The notes: a model not told the origin generated them from the sequence alone. A stretch of DNA of 64,000 nucleotides from Thermus sp. 2.9 (GCF_000794385.1 NZ_JTJB01000036.1:1-64000); one strand, 5' to 3'. Counted from the stretch's first letter, positions 1 to 9,350 are shown. A program made the numbers and translations.

Positions 1-3
1 ACC

Positions 4-1278
4 CTACCCTACCGCCTCGAGGACCAAGGGGCTGGGGCTTGCCGCCTCACCCAGGACGAAGGCCTCCCGCAGGTGCGCCAAGGCCTCCTCCACCCCCCGG
101 CCTCGGTGGTGGAGGAGGGCCAGGGCCTCGCTCCGCTCCACCCGGTCCCCGGGCTTCTTGAGGAGGTAGACCCCCACCCCGTGGTCAATGGGCTCGCCCT
201 TCTTGCGCCGCCCACCCCCTAAGGCCAGCACCGCCAGGCCCACCCGGTAGGCGTCCACCTCCCGCACCACCCCGGCCTCCTCGCTCCTTAGGGGAAGCTC
301 CTCCCCCAGGGGAAGGAGGGAGAAGTCCTCCACCACCTTGGGGTCGCCTCCTTGGGCCTCGAGGAAGGCGCGGAACTTCTCCAAGGCGGCCCCGCTTTCC
401 AAGGACTTCCGGGCAAGGCCTGGGTCTAAGCCCTCCAGAAGAAGCGCCTCCTCGGCAAGCCGCAAGGCTACCTCCACGAGGTCCTTCGGGCCTTCCCCCT
501 TAAGGGCCAAGATGGCCTCCCGTACTTCTATGGCGTTCCCCACCGCCCGGCCCAAGGGGGCCTCCATGCTGGTGAGGAGGGCCTTCACCCGCCTTTTTGC
601 CCCTTGGCCGATCTCCACCATGGTCCTCGCCAGGAGCCGGGCCTCCTCCAGGGTCTTCATGAAGGCCCCCTTGCCCACCTTCACGTCCAAGACGATGCTC
701 CGCGCGCCGGCGGCGAGCTTTTTGCTCATGATGGAGCTGGCGATGAGGGGAATGCTCTCCACGGTGGCGGTGGCGTCCCTTAGAGCGTAAAGCTTCCCGT
801 CCAGGGGGGCGAGGTCGGAGCTTTGCGCGGCGATGACCAGGCCAACCCTCCTGGCCCTTTCCAAAAACTCCGCCTCTGTCATCTCCCCCCGCCAGCCGGG
901 CACGGACTCCAGTTTGTCAATGGTCCCCCCGGTGTGGGCCAGGCCCCGGCCGGACATCTTGGCGAAGGTGCACCCGCTGGCCGCCAGGATGGGCCCCACC
1001 ACCAGGCTCACCTTGTCCCCCACCCCGCCCGAGGAGTGCTTGTCCACGGGGTGGGGCAGGCCCGAGAGGTCCAGGACCTTGCCCGAGTAGGCCATGGTTT
1101 CGGTGAGCCAAAGGGTCTCCTCCCGGTCCAGACCCCGGAGAAAAGCGGCCATGAGCCAGGCGGCCACCTGGTAGTCCGGGACCTCCTCCCTTAGGGAGCC
1201 GAGGAGGAAGGCCTTTAGGTCCTCTTTCCGGTGCTTGCCTCCTTCCCGCTTCTCGCGGATGAAGTGCACGGGGTTCAT
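4..1278 (-). CDS. deoA: Pyrimidine-nucleoside (thymidine) phosphorylase
   Basis: Cytosolic enzyme that splits thymidine, uridine or deoxyuridine with phosphate into the base and (deoxy)ribose-1-phosphate, for pyrimidine salvage. At 424 aa it has the usual family length and starts at an ATG. The phosphate-binding signature KHSSGGVGDK lies near residue 80, after the small helical domain, followed by SGRGLAHTGGTIDKLES and the lysine-rich SKKLAAG segment, all hallmarks of the thymidine/pyrimidine phosphorylase family. The C-terminal domain is intact. It precedes the aldolase gene on the opposite side of a 30-bp gap and is probably the last gene of a minus-strand group. I cannot tell from sequence whether it prefers thymidine (DeoA) or accepts uridine as well (Pdp), so the symbol is provisional. 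Confidence 0.93.
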   Translation of the reverse strand: MNPVHFIREKREGGKHRKEDLKAFLLGSLREEVPDYQVAAWLMAAFLRGLDREETLWLTETMAYSGKVLDLSGLPHPVDKHSSGGVGDKVSLVVGPILAASGCTFAKMSGRGLAHTGGTIDKLESVPGWRGEMTEAEFLERARRVGLVIAAQSSDLAPLDGKLYALRDATATVESIPLIASSIMSKKLAAGARSIVLDVKVGKGAFMKTLEEARLLARTMVEIGQGAKRRVKALLTSMEAPLGRAVGNAIEVREAILALKGEGPKDLVEVALRLAEEALLLEGLDPGLARKSLESGAALEKFRAFLEAQGGDPKVVEDFSLLPLGEELPLRSEEAGVVREVDAYRVGLAVLALGGGRRKKGEPIDHGVGVYLLKKPGDRVERSEALALLHHRGRGVEEALAHLREAFVLGEAASPSPLVLEAVG

Positions 1279-1308
1279 GGGCCCATGCTACGCCAAAGGC
1301 CCGGGCCT

Positions 1309-2226
1309 TTAGGCCTTGCCCACGGAGCCGAAGAGCTCCATGCGGCTTTTCACCACCTCCTTCACCGCCTCCCGGGCCGGGCCCAGGTACTTCCTGGGGT
1401 CAAACTCCTTGGGGCTTTTGCCCAGGCTTTCCCGGATGAGGGCGGTGAAGGCCAGGCGCAGGTCGGTGTCGGTGTTGATCTTGGCCACGCCCAGGGCGAT
1501 GGCCTTCTTGATGTCCTCGGGGTGGATGCCCGCCGCCTCCCCGATCTCCCCCCCGGCGGCGCGGAAGCGCTCCACGAGCTCGGGCGGCACGGCGCTCGCC
1601 CCGTGGAGGACCAGGGGGGCGGGAACGAGCCCTGCGATGCGCTCCAGGCGGGGGTGGTCAATGAAGGGGCGGCCCTTCCCCTTGTAGGCCCCGTGGCTGG
1701 TGCCGATGGCCACCGCCAGGTAGTCGGCCCCGGTGCGCTCCATGAAGATCCGGGCCTCCTCGGGGTTGGTGAGGAGGGCGTCCTTCTCGTCCACCGCCAC
1801 GTGCTCCTCAATCCCCGCCAGGCGGCCCAGTTCCGCCTCCACCGTGACCCCCACGGCGTGGGCCGCCTCCACCACCCGCTTGGTCTCCCGGACGTTGGTT
1901 TCAAAGTCCTCGTGGGACTTGTCAATCATGACGCTGGTGAAGCCTTCCCGGAGGGCCTTGAGGACGCTCTCGTAGCTGGAGCCGTGGTCCAGGTGGATGG
2001 CCACGGGCACCCGCGCCTCCTTGGCCAGGGCCACCGCCATCTGGGTGAGGGCCCGGCCCCCGTACTTCATGGCCCCCTCGGAAAGGGCCAGGATCACTGG
2101 GCTTTTGAGCTCCTCGGCGGCCTCGAGGATGGCCTGGGTGAACTCCATGTTATTGGTGTTGAAGGCCCCCACCCCGTAGCCCTCGGCCCGCGCCTTTTTG
2201 AGGATTTCCAGTCCCGTCACCAGCAT
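1309..2226 (-). CDS. fba: Fructose-bisphosphate aldolase, class II
   Basis: Zinc-dependent glycolytic/gluconeogenic aldolase interconverting fructose-1,6-bisphosphate with DHAP and glyceraldehyde-3-phosphate. The 305-aa protein has class II features in order: the zinc and catalytic motif IHLDHGSS near residue 85, DKSHEDFE, AIGTSHGAYKGKGRP, the zinc-ligand segment VLHGASAVPPELV, and the phosphate-binding KINTDTDLR. The ATG is preceded by a GGAGG ribosome site and by a TATAAT box set inside an inverted repeat (see the promoter entry). It follows pilT in the same direction with a 52-bp gap, but its own promoter suggests separate transcription. Tagatose-bisphosphate aldolases are close relatives; the short Thermus form is normally assigned to Fba. 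Confidence 0.93.
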   Translation of the reverse strand: MLVTGLEILKKARAEGYGVGAFNTNNMEFTQAILEAAEELKSPVILALSEGAMKYGGRALTQMAVALAKEARVPVAIHLDHGSSYESVLKALREGFTSVMIDKSHEDFETNVRETKRVVEAAHAVGVTVEAELGRLAGIEEHVAVDEKDALLTNPEEARIFMERTGADYLAVAIGTSHGAYKGKGRPFIDHPRLERIAGLVPAPLVLHGASAVPPELVERFRAAGGEIGEAAGIHPEDIKKAIALGVAKINTDTDLRLAFTALIRESLGKSPKEFDPRKYLGPAREAVKEVVKSRMELFGSVGKA

Positions 2227-2236
2227 AAACGCCTCC

Positions 2237-2257
2237 GCCCGGGATTATACCCCGGGC
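2237..2257 (-). promoter_or_regulatory. fba promoter: -10 box inside a perfect inverted repeat
   Basis: On the minus strand a consensus TATAAT (2249-2244) lies 17 bp downstream of a weak TTTCCA -35. The -10 sits exactly in the 7-nt centre of a perfect 7-bp inverted repeat, GCCCGGG / CCCGGGC. That placement would let a dimeric repressor block the promoter. Alternatively the repeat is the terminator stem of the upstream pilT transcript, although it lacks a following T run. The promoter is well supported; its use as an operator is inference. Confidence 0.6.
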
Positions 2258-2278
2258 GTGGAAGCGTGGAAACCAAGT

Positions 2279-3385
2279 CTAGTAGGCCTGCCCCGTGGCC
2301 TTGGTGAGGAGGAGGCGGAACTCGTGGGGGCTGGTGGCGGCGGAAAGGGCGTCCTCCAGGGAGATGAGCCCCTGGGTGTAGAGCTCCACCAGGTGCTGGT
2401 CAAAGGTGCGCATGCCGTGGATGCCCCCCTCCATCATGGCCTCCTTGATCTGCGGGGTCTTGTCCTCGTCCTTGATGAGCTCCCGCACGTACGGGGTGGC
2501 GATGAGGACCTCCAGGGCCAACACCCGCCCCTGCCCGTCCGCCCGGGGCAGGAGGCGCTGGGAAAGGATGCCGAGGAGGGACTCCGCCAGGAGGATGCGC
2601 ACCTGCTGGTGCTCGTGCAGGGGGAAGAACTCAATGATGCGGTTGATGGTGCGCCAGGCGTCTAAGGTGTGCAGGGTGGAAAGCACCAGGTGCCCGGTCT
2701 GGGCCGCCATGAGGGCGGCCTCCACCGTTTCCTTGTCCCGCATCTCCCCAATGAGGATCACGTCGGGGTCCTGGCGCATGGCGTACTTGACCCCGGAGTA
2801 GAAGCTATCGGTGTCCAGCCCCACCTCCCGCTGCACCACCAGGCTCTTTTTGTGCTTGTGCAAAAACTCTATGGGGTCCTCAATGGTGATGATGTTCTTG
2901 GCGTAGTGCAGGTTGATGTGGTCAATAAGGGCCGCCAGGGTGGTGCTTTTGCCGCTTCCCGTGGGCCCGGTGACCAGGATGAGGCCCCGTTCCTTGGCCG
3001 CCAAGCCCTCCAACACCTCCCGGGGCAGGCCCAAGGCCTCAAAGCTGGGGATGACCTCCGCCACCACCCGCATCACCAGGCCAAAGCTTCCCCGTTGCCG
3101 GAGGAGGTTGCAGCGGAAGCGGGCCACCCCGGGGATGGTGTAGGCGAAGTCCATCTCCTTGCGGTACTCCAGCTCCTCCTGCTGCTCGGGGGTGAGGAGG
3201 GCCCGCACGATGGCCTCGGTGTCCTTCGGGGTCAGGGGCCGGTTGCCAAAAGGCCTAAGCTTCCCGTCCACCCGCACCACCGGAGGGGCCCCCGCCTGCA
3301 GGTGGATATCCGAGGCCCGGGCCTGGACCATGGCCTTGAGCATCTCCAGGAGGCTTTGCTTTCCCTCTTGCAGGGCCTCGCTCAT
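2279..3385 (-). CDS. pilT: Type IV pilus retraction ATPase PilT
   Basis: Hexameric cytoplasmic ATPase that powers pilus retraction, hence twitching motility and, in Thermus, processes linked to the type IV pilus machinery. The 368-aa protein has the N-terminal PAS-like domain (ASDIHLQAGAPPVVRVDG), Walker A GPTGSGKSTT near residue 140, the Asp and Walker B region with RQDPDVILIGEMRD, the His box GHLVLSTLHT, and the PilT-specific C-terminal stretch ISLEDALSAA. It overlaps the panC stop by 4 bp (ATGA), so the two are probably translationally coupled. Thermus genomes usually carry more than one PilT; this window does not tell which copy this is. Confidence 0.92.
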   Translation of the reverse strand: MSEALQEGKQSLLEMLKAMVQARASDIHLQAGAPPVVRVDGKLRPFGNRPLTPKDTEAIVRALLTPEQQEELEYRKEMDFAYTIPGVARFRCNLLRQRGSFGLVMRVVAEVIPSFEALGLPREVLEGLAAKERGLILVTGPTGSGKSTTLAALIDHINLHYAKNIITIEDPIEFLHKHKKSLVVQREVGLDTDSFYSGVKYAMRQDPDVILIGEMRDKETVEAALMAAQTGHLVLSTLHTLDAWRTINRIIEFFPLHEHQQVRILLAESLLGILSQRLLPRADGQGRVLALEVLIATPYVRELIKDEDKTPQIKEAMMEGGIHGMRTFDQHLVELYTQGLISLEDALSAATSPHEFRLLLTKATGQAY

Positions 3386-4212
3386 GGGTAGACCTCCAGG
3401 TTGTCAATGAGCCTGGCTTCGGGAAAGCGCCCGGCCACGATGCCCCTGGCCCCCTCCACCCAGTCGGAAAGGGGCAGGAGGGTTTCCGGGTGCACCAGGG
3501 CCAAGTAGTCCTTCCTAAACTCGGGGACCTCCGCCAACACCGCTTCCCCCGCCCTCAGGGCCTCCGCCACGCTGCCCCCTTTCCCCGCCACCTCCCGCAT
3601 GGCCGCAAGGGCCCGGTAGAGCACGTTGGCCTTCTTCCGCGTTTCGGGGGAGAGGTACACGTTGCGGCTGGAAAGGGCTAAGCCGTCCTCCTCCCGCACC
3701 GTGGGCACCCCCACCACCTCCAGGGGAAAGCCCAGGTCCCGCACCATCTTGCGGATCAAGAGAAGCTGCTGGTAGTCCTTCTCGCCGAAGTAGGCCCGGC
3801 TAGGCCCCACCAGGAGGAAAAGCCGGGCCACCACCGTGGCCACCCCTTGGAAGTGGCCGGGGCGCACCGCTCCTTCCCAAAGGGCGGTGAGGGGGCCTTC
3901 CACCGACACCCGGGTAGCGAAGCCTGGGGGGTACATCTCCTCCACGCTGGGGGCGAAGAGGAGGTCCACCCCCGCTTCCTCCAGAAGCGCCCGGTCCCGC
4001 TCCAGGTCCCGGGGGTAGCGGTGGTAGTCCTCCCCCGGCCCGAACTGCAAGGGGTTGACGAAGATGGAGACCACCGTAAAGGGATTTTCCGCCCGGGCCC
4101 TTCGCACCAAGGCCAGATGGCCGGCGTGGAGGTAGCCCATGGTGGGCACGAAGCCCACCCCCTCCCGGGGCAAGGCCGCCCGGAGTTCCGCCACGGTGCG
4201 AACCACGTTCAC
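3382..4212 (-). CDS. panC: Pantothenate synthetase
   Basis: ATP-dependent condensation of pantoate and beta-alanine to pantothenate, the last step before coenzyme A synthesis. The 276-aa protein has the nucleotidyl-transferase HIGH motif (PTMGYLHAGHLAL, near residue 25), the FVNPLQFGPGEDYHRYPR pantoate-binding region, FGEKDYQQL and the KMSKS-like ALSSRNVYLS segment. It starts at GTG 7 nt downstream of a shared palindromic -10 box, so the mRNA is probably leaderless. Its 3' end overlaps pilT by 4 bp. No panB or panD is visible here. Confidence 0.94.
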   Translation of the reverse strand: MNVVRTVAELRAALPREGVGFVPTMGYLHAGHLALVRRARAENPFTVVSIFVNPLQFGPGEDYHRYPRDLERDRALLEEAGVDLLFAPSVEEMYPPGFATRVSVEGPLTALWEGAVRPGHFQGVATVVARLFLLVGPSRAYFGEKDYQQLLLIRKMVRDLGFPLEVVGVPTVREEDGLALSSRNVYLSPETRKKANVLYRALAAMREVAGKGGSVAEALRAGEAVLAEVPEFRKDYLALVHPETLLPLSDWVEGARGIVAGRFPEARLIDNLEVYP

Positions 4213-4219
4213 GGGGCCC

Positions 4220-4227
4220 AGTATACT
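4220..4227. promoter_or_regulatory. Palindromic bidirectional -10 box (panC / small membrane protein)
   Basis: AGTATACT is a perfect palindrome and gives TATACT on both strands. On the minus strand it is 7 nt from the panC GTG; on the plus strand it is 6 nt from the GTG of the small membrane protein. Both spacings fit leaderless transcription starting at or next to the start codon. No clear -35 is visible for either direction. Confidence 0.6.
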
Positions 4228-4233
4228 TTGCCC

Positions 4234-4515
4234 GTGGGCAGGAAAAAACGGGAAGAGAAGCTCAAGAAAAAGGTCCTGAAGGAGTGGGAGGCGCGCCGGC
4301 CCAAGACCTTCCGCGAAGCCCTAAAGTATTTCCCCGGGATCTTCCTCCGCACCACCCTGGTGATGCTGGGGGCGGTGGCCTTGATCCTCTTGGCCGCGGC
4401 CTTGGGGCTCAAGGTGGCGGAGAGCTTCTGGTTCCAGCTCCTGGTTTACCTGGGCTTCTACGTGGCCTTTCAGCGGTTCATCATGGGGCCCTTGGCCCCG
4501 CCCAGGATCAAGTAG
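4234..4515 (+). CDS. Small basic-headed membrane protein, unknown function
   Basis: I do not recognise this 93-aa protein. It starts at GTG 6 nt after a TATACT box; no upstream start is better placed, although the frame stays open further upstream. Residues 1-25 are strongly basic (GRKKREEKLKKKVLKEW). Two hydrophobic helices follow (FLRTTLVMLGAVALILLAAA and FWFQLLVYLGFYVAFQRFIM), so it is predicted to be a two-pass inner-membrane protein with a cytoplasmic positive N-terminus. It is divergent from panC and converges on rsfS, whose stop codon abuts its own. Ribosome or RNA association is conceivable from the charge, but that is speculation. Confidence 0.65.
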   Translation: MGRKKREEKLKKKVLKEWEARRPKTFREALKYFPGIFLRTTLVMLGAVALILLAAALGLKVAESFWFQLLVYLGFYVAFQRFIMGPLAPPRIK

Positions 4516-4857
4516 CTAGAGCCGCTCAGCGTCGGCCCAGAAGCCCTCGAGGTCGTAGTACTCCCGGGCCTCGGGGGTCATGAGGTGGACCACCACCTCC
4601 CCGTAGTCCAGCACCACCCAGCGGGGGCTCTGCCCCTCCGTGGGCCGGGGGAACAGGCCCTCCTCCTCCAGCTTCTCCTGCACGTGCCGCCCCAAGGCCT
4701 CCAGGTGGGGGGCGCTGGTGGCGCTGGCCACCACAAAGTAGTCCAGGCTCTCAGAAACGGCCCTGAGGTCCAGGGCCACCACGTTCTCCGCCTTCTTTTC
4801 CCAAAGGAGATCCTTGATGCGTCCGACGAGCTCCACCGCCTCCTTGGTCTTCACCAT
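4516..4857 (-). CDS. rsfS: Ribosome silencing factor RsfS
   Basis: Small protein that binds L14 on the 50S subunit and blocks subunit joining when nutrients are scarce. The 113-aa length is usual. Family features are DLRAVSESLDYFVVASATS, the HVQEKLEEEG segment, the RWVVLDYGEVVVHLM strand-turn-strand and the terminal REYYDLEGFWADAE. It is the last gene of the obg-nadD-yqeK-LCP-rsfS run, 6 bp after the LCP gene. The association with nadD and yqeK is common across bacteria. Confidence 0.93.
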   Translation of the reverse strand: MVKTKEAVELVGRIKDLLWEKKAENVVALDLRAVSESLDYFVVASATSAPHLEALGRHVQEKLEEEGLFPRPTEGQSPRWVVLDYGEVVVHLMTPEAREYYDLEGFWADAERL

Positions 4858-4863
4858 CTAGCC

Positions 4864-5961
4864 TCATTGTAGCAGGTCCTTCCCCAGCTCCACCAGCACG
4901 CCCGCCAGGGGCCGATGGGGGGCGAGGAGGGGCAGGTGGAAGAGCTCGGCGTAGTAGAGCCCGGCCAGGGGGTCTTGGGTGTAAACGGCGCTTTTGGCCA
5001 CCTCCGCCTCCTCCAACACCGGCCTCACCCCCTCCTTTTCCAAAAGGGCCTGCCCCCAGCGCAAAAGCGCCCCCTCCCCCCGCAGGACCACCGGGGCCTC
5101 TGGGGGTGCCGCGGGAGGGCTTGCGCCGAAGAAGGCGGCGAGGAAGCGGGCCCGGGCCTCCTCGTCCACGTAGAGGAAGGTGCCTGGGCCTTCCCGGGTG
5201 GGCAGGGTGGCCAGGGAAACCTTTAGCCCCCGAAGGGCGGGCAGGTAGCCCAGGACCTCCTCCAAGGAGAGGTCGGTGTCCAGCTCCGCCCAAGCCTCCC
5301 GCAAGGCCAGGACCAGGGCGGGCCAGGTGCGGGGGTCTTGCGCCTTGCGCAGGACCTGGACCACCACCTCCTTGATGCGGTCCAGCCGGGCGTAGTCCCC
5401 CAGGGCGTCGTGCCGGAAGCGCATGTACTTCACCGCCTCTTCCCCGTTTAGATGGAGGCGGCCTGCGGGGAAGTCTATGAAGAGCTTGGCCGCCCGGTCG
5501 GTGTAGCGCATGGGCCTTTCCAAATAGACCTCCACCCCCCCCACCGCGTCCACCACCCGGGCCACGCTCTCCAGGGTGAGGATAAGGTGCCTTTCCGCCA
5601 CCATCCCCGTGGCCTCGGCCACCGCCCGCTTCAAGAGCTCCGCCCCGCCCCGGCCGTAGGCGGCGTTCACCTTGCCCCCCACCACGGGGCTATAGAGGTC
5701 GCGGGGGATGGCCACCCCCTTGGCCTCCTGCCCCTTTAGGCGCAGGTAGAAGATGGTGTCGGTGCGGGAGCCGGGGCCGCAAGGGGTGTGGTAACCGCAG
5801 TAGTCAATGTCCCGGGCCGCCACCACCACCCCCATCTCCGGCAAGGCCCCCGCCCGCACGGGGCGCACCGCCTCCTCCTTCCCCGGCCGCGGCAGGGAAA
5901 GCACCGCCCCTAGGGCAAAGAGGGAGAGGGCCAAGAGGAGGAAGGAAACCCTAGGGCGCAT
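4864..5961 (-). CDS. LytR-CpsA-Psr (LCP) family cell-envelope protein
   Basis: Membrane-anchored enzyme of the family that transfers undecaprenyl-linked glycopolymers onto peptidoglycan or other envelope acceptors. The 365-aa protein begins with one hydrophobic segment (residues 4-23) and then has LCP signatures: SRTDTIFYLRL, VAIPRDLYSPV, KVNAAYGRGG and the Arg-rich MRFRHDALGDYARLDRIKEV segment. The C-terminal third, rich in Pro and Ala, is less conserved. It overlaps the yqeK stop by 11 bp. In Thermus a likely substrate is the secondary cell-wall polymer that anchors the SLH domains of SlpA; that link is inference. Confidence 0.85.
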   Translation of the reverse strand: MRPRVSFLLLALSLFALGAVLSLPRPGKEEAVRPVRAGALPEMGVVVAARDIDYCGYHTPCGPGSRTDTIFYLRLKGQEAKGVAIPRDLYSPVVGGKVNAAYGRGGAELLKRAVAEATGMVAERHLILTLESVARVVDAVGGVEVYLERPMRYTDRAAKLFIDFPAGRLHLNGEEAVKYMRFRHDALGDYARLDRIKEVVVQVLRKAQDPRTWPALVLALREAWAELDTDLSLEEVLGYLPALRGLKVSLATLPTREGPGTFLYVDEEARARFLAAFFGASPPAAPPEAPVVLRGEGALLRWGQALLEKEGVRPVLEEAEVAKSAVYTQDPLAGLYYAELFHLPLLAPHRPLAGVLVELGKDLLQ

Positions 5962-6508
5962 ACTGGAGCCGCTCGTACACCGCTAGGGTCTTGGGGTGGA
6001 CGGGGATGCCCTTGCTCTGGAGGTAGTTCACCTTGTTCACCACCGCCTTCCGGTAGGCCTCCAGAAGCTTCCCCGAAAGGGCGAGCTCCCGGATCTCCCC
6101 GTTCACCCCCCTCCCCGGCTCGGAAACGTCGGCCACGTAGAGGGCCATGCCCAGGGCGTTTTCAGGGAATACCCCGTACACGTGCCCTTCTATGGCCTCC
6201 AGGACCTCGAGGTCCTCCACCCCCCACGCCTCCGCAAGCCTCCGTGCCGCCCGGCCGTGGAGGGCCAAGGGGTGGGCCTTTTCCACCTCGTTCTCCGGGG
6301 GGGCCAGGCGCACAAGCTCCTCCAAGGGAAGGTCCCGGGCGGCGTCGTGGAGAAGCCCCGCCAGGTAGGCCCGCTCGGGGTCTAAGCCGTTTCGCTCGGC
6401 GATGGCCCGGGCGAGCTCCGCCACCCGCAGGATGTGCGCCCACCGCTCGGGACGCACCAAGGGCTTTACCTTCTCCACCAGCTCAGCGGTAAAGGGCGTG
6501 CTTTTCAA
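5951..6508 (-). CDS. yqeK: HD-domain Np4N hydrolase, YqeK-like
   Basis: Metal-dependent phosphohydrolase of the YqeK family, which cleaves diadenosine tetraphosphate symmetrically. The HD signature appears as WAHILRVAELARAIAERNG, then AGLLHDAARDL, then HPLALHGRAA, with Asp in MALYVADVSEPGRG near the C-terminus. I place the start at the TTG at 6508: it has a good GGAGG site 6 nt upstream and gives about 185 aa, the usual size. A GTG at 6478 is possible but lacks a ribosome site. The start overlaps the nadD 3' end by 26 bp, suggesting coupling. Confidence 0.83.
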   Translation of the reverse strand: MKSTPFTAELVEKVKPLVRPERWAHILRVAELARAIAERNGLDPERAYLAGLLHDAARDLPLEELVRLAPPENEVEKAHPLALHGRAARRLAEAWGVEDLEVLEAIEGHVYGVFPENALGMALYVADVSEPGRGVNGEIRELALSGKLLEAYRKAVVNKVNYLQSKGIPVHPKTLAVYERLQYAP

Positions 6509-7043
6509 GGTACACCTCCACGGCCCGGGGCACCCAGTAGCGCACGGAAAGCCCCTGGCGGATGCGCCGCCGGATCTCGGTGCTGGAGATGCCCACCTCC
6601 GGCACCCAAAGGGGCACCACGGGCACGGGCATGGCCTCCAAAGGATACCCCGGGCGGGCCACGGCCACCAGGGTGGCGAGCTCGGGAAGGCGGTGCCCCT
6701 CCTTCCAGGTGAGGACGTCCCGGTAGGCGTCGGCCCCGGTGATGAAGAAGAGCTCGTCCTCAGGGAAGAGCCTCCGGGCCTCCTCCAGGGTGTCCACGGT
6801 GTAGCTCGGCCCCGGGCGGTCCAGTTCCAGCCTCGAGGCCAAAAACCGCCGGTCCCCCGCCGTGGCCAGGAGGACCATCTCGTAGCGGGCCTCCGGGGGG
6901 GCCACCGGGGTCTTGTGGGGAGGACGGGCGGCCACCACGAAGAGGACCTGGTCCAGGCCCAAGGCGCTCGCCGCCTCGCTGGCGGCGATGAGGTGCCCCA
7001 GGTGAATGGGGTCAAAGGAGCCGCCGAACAGGCCGATCCGCAC
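6483..7043 (-). CDS. nadD: Nicotinate-nucleotide adenylyltransferase
   Basis: Adenylates nicotinate mononucleotide to deamido-NAD in NAD synthesis. The 186-aa protein has the family opening IGLFGGSFDPIHLGHL (HxGH nucleotide-binding motif) and the C-terminal VGISSTEIRRRIRQG (ISSTxxR). The GTG at 7043, one base after the obg stop, is the natural start because it puts the GGSFDP motif at the usual distance from the N-terminus; a longer frame would run into obg. It lies between obg and yqeK in a conserved gene order. Confidence 0.94.
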   Translation of the reverse strand: MRIGLFGGSFDPIHLGHLIAASEAASALGLDQVLFVVAARPPHKTPVAPPEARYEMVLLATAGDRRFLASRLELDRPGPSYTVDTLEEARRLFPEDELFFITGADAYRDVLTWKEGHRLPELATLVAVARPGYPLEAMPVPVVPLWVPEVGISSTEIRRRIRQGLSVRYWVPRAVEVYLEKHALYR

Positions 7044-7044
7044 C

Positions 7045-8553
<1,509 letters not shown>

Positions 8554-8556
8554 GGC

Positions 8557-8862
8557 TCACCCCTGGATCTCCTTGATGAGGATCTCGGTGTAGGGCTGGC
8601 GGTGCCCCTTCTTGCGCCGGTACTGGACCTTGGCCTTGAACTTGGAGATGGTGATCTTCTTGCCCCGGCCGTGGGCCAGCACCTCGGCCACCACCTTGGC
8701 CCCCTCCACGAAGGGGGTTCCCACCCGCACCCCCTCGCCCCCCAAGAGCAGGACGGGGAGCTCCACGTGGCTGCCGGGCTCGGCGGCCAGCTTCTCCACC
8801 TTGAGCTTAAGCCCGGGCTCCACCCGGTACTGTTTTCCACCCGTCTTGACGATCGCGAACAT
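8557..8862 (-). CDS. rplU: 50S ribosomal protein L21
   Basis: 101-aa 23S rRNA-binding protein. The ATG at 8862 gives the standard start [17 protein letters not shown] and the family length; a longer in-frame extension upstream would cover the promoter and is rejected. The C-terminal signature [17 protein letters not shown] is intact. It is first in the rplU-rpmA-obg operon and has its own promoter 44-72 bp upstream. Confidence 0.97.
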   Translation of the reverse strand: MFAIVKTGGKQYRVEPGLKLKVEKLAAEPGSHVELPVLLLGGEGVRVGTPFVEGAKVVAEVLAHGRGKKITISKFKAKVQYRRKKGHRQPYTEILIKEIQG

Positions 8863-8905
8863 GGCCTTCCCCTTCCCGAAGCCCCAAAGGGCCCACCGGT
8901 CTTCC

Positions 8906-8934
8906 ACTATACCCAAGCCACGGGCTTCCCGCAA
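8906..8934 (-). promoter_or_regulatory. Promoter of the rplU-rpmA-obg operon
   Basis: On the minus strand TTGCGG (8934-8929), a 17-bp spacer and TATAGT (8911-8906) form a good sigma-A promoter about 44 bp upstream of the rplU ATG. The tRNA-Ala terminator stem lies only 7 bp upstream of the -35, so the tRNA and ribosomal-protein units appear insulated. Confidence 0.7.
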
Positions 8935-8940
8935 GCGGAA

Positions 8941-8958
8941 GCCCCCCTTGCGGGGGGC
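8941..8958 (-). terminator. Terminator after tRNA-Ala
   Basis: A 7-bp all-GC stem, GCCCCCC / GGGGGGC, with a 4-nt loop lies 5 bp downstream of the CCA end of tRNA-Ala. The following tract on the minus strand (TTCC) is poor in T. The stem is certain; its action as terminator follows from position. Confidence 0.6.
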
Positions 8959-8962
8959 TTTC

Positions 8963-9038
8963 TGGTGGAGCCGAGGGGATTCGAACCCCTGACCTCCTCA
9001 ATGCCATTGAGGCGCGCTCCCAACTGCGCCACGGCCCC
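8963..9038 (-). tRNA. tRNA-Ala (anticodon GGC)
   Basis: A complete 76-nt cloverleaf including an encoded CCA. The acceptor stem GGGGCCG / CGGCTCC contains the G3:U70 wobble pair that identifies alanine tRNA. The anticodon loop reads ATGGCAT, giving anticodon GGC (codons GCC/GCU). The T arm is AGGGG TTCGAAT CCCCT. Its own promoter is not obvious; it lies 37 bp downstream of the secG stop on the same strand and may be read from there. Confidence 0.95.
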
Positions 9039-9075
9039 AGGCAACGCCTATGGTACCGGGGGGAGGGGCCACTTG

Positions 9076-9302
9076 TCAACGGGGCCAGAGGCCGATCAAG
9101 AGGGCCAAGGCGGCGAAGACCACCCCCAGGACCACGGTGAGGCGGTAAAGGCCCCCGGTGACGCCGCGGGCGGAGAAGAGGTCGGTGGAAGCGCCCATGA
9201 GGTCCCCGGCCCCCTGCTTGGGCTCTGCACCAGGACCAGGTAGACCAAAAGCCCGGCCACGCCCAGGTAAAGGAGGATGACGAGGGTGTAAAGGAAGTCC
9301 AT
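9076..9302 (-). pseudogene. secG: Preprotein translocase subunit SecG, frameshifted
   Basis: SecG is the small two-helix subunit of the SecYEG channel. The first helix and conserved turn are in one frame (MDFLYTLVILLYLGVAGLLV, then LVLVQ), but after residue 26 the frame is wrong. Adding one G near 9224 restores QEPKQGAGDLMG, the second hydrophobic segment and a TGA at 9078-9076, for a protein of about 75 aa. The rest of the expected sequence is intact, which points to a single missing base in the read rather than decay. Its promoter lies between the gene and IS copy A. Confidence 0.8.
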
Positions 9303-9311
9303 ACCCCTACC

Positions 9312-9340
9312 ACTTTAGCGCCCTTGGGCGGGGGTGTCCA
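9312..9340 (-). promoter_or_regulatory. secG promoter
   Basis: On the minus strand TGGACA (9340-9335), a 17-bp spacer and TAAAGT (9317-9312) form a good promoter, with the -10 9 nt from the secG ATG. The IS copy A target duplication begins 1 bp upstream of the -35, so the insertion spared the core promoter. Confidence 0.6.
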
Positions 9341-9350
9341 CCCTGGCATG

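Noticed and set aside
9039-9075. tRNA-Ala promoter in the gap after secG
   Set aside because: No -10/-35 pair at proper spacing between the secG stop and the tRNA; left unassigned.
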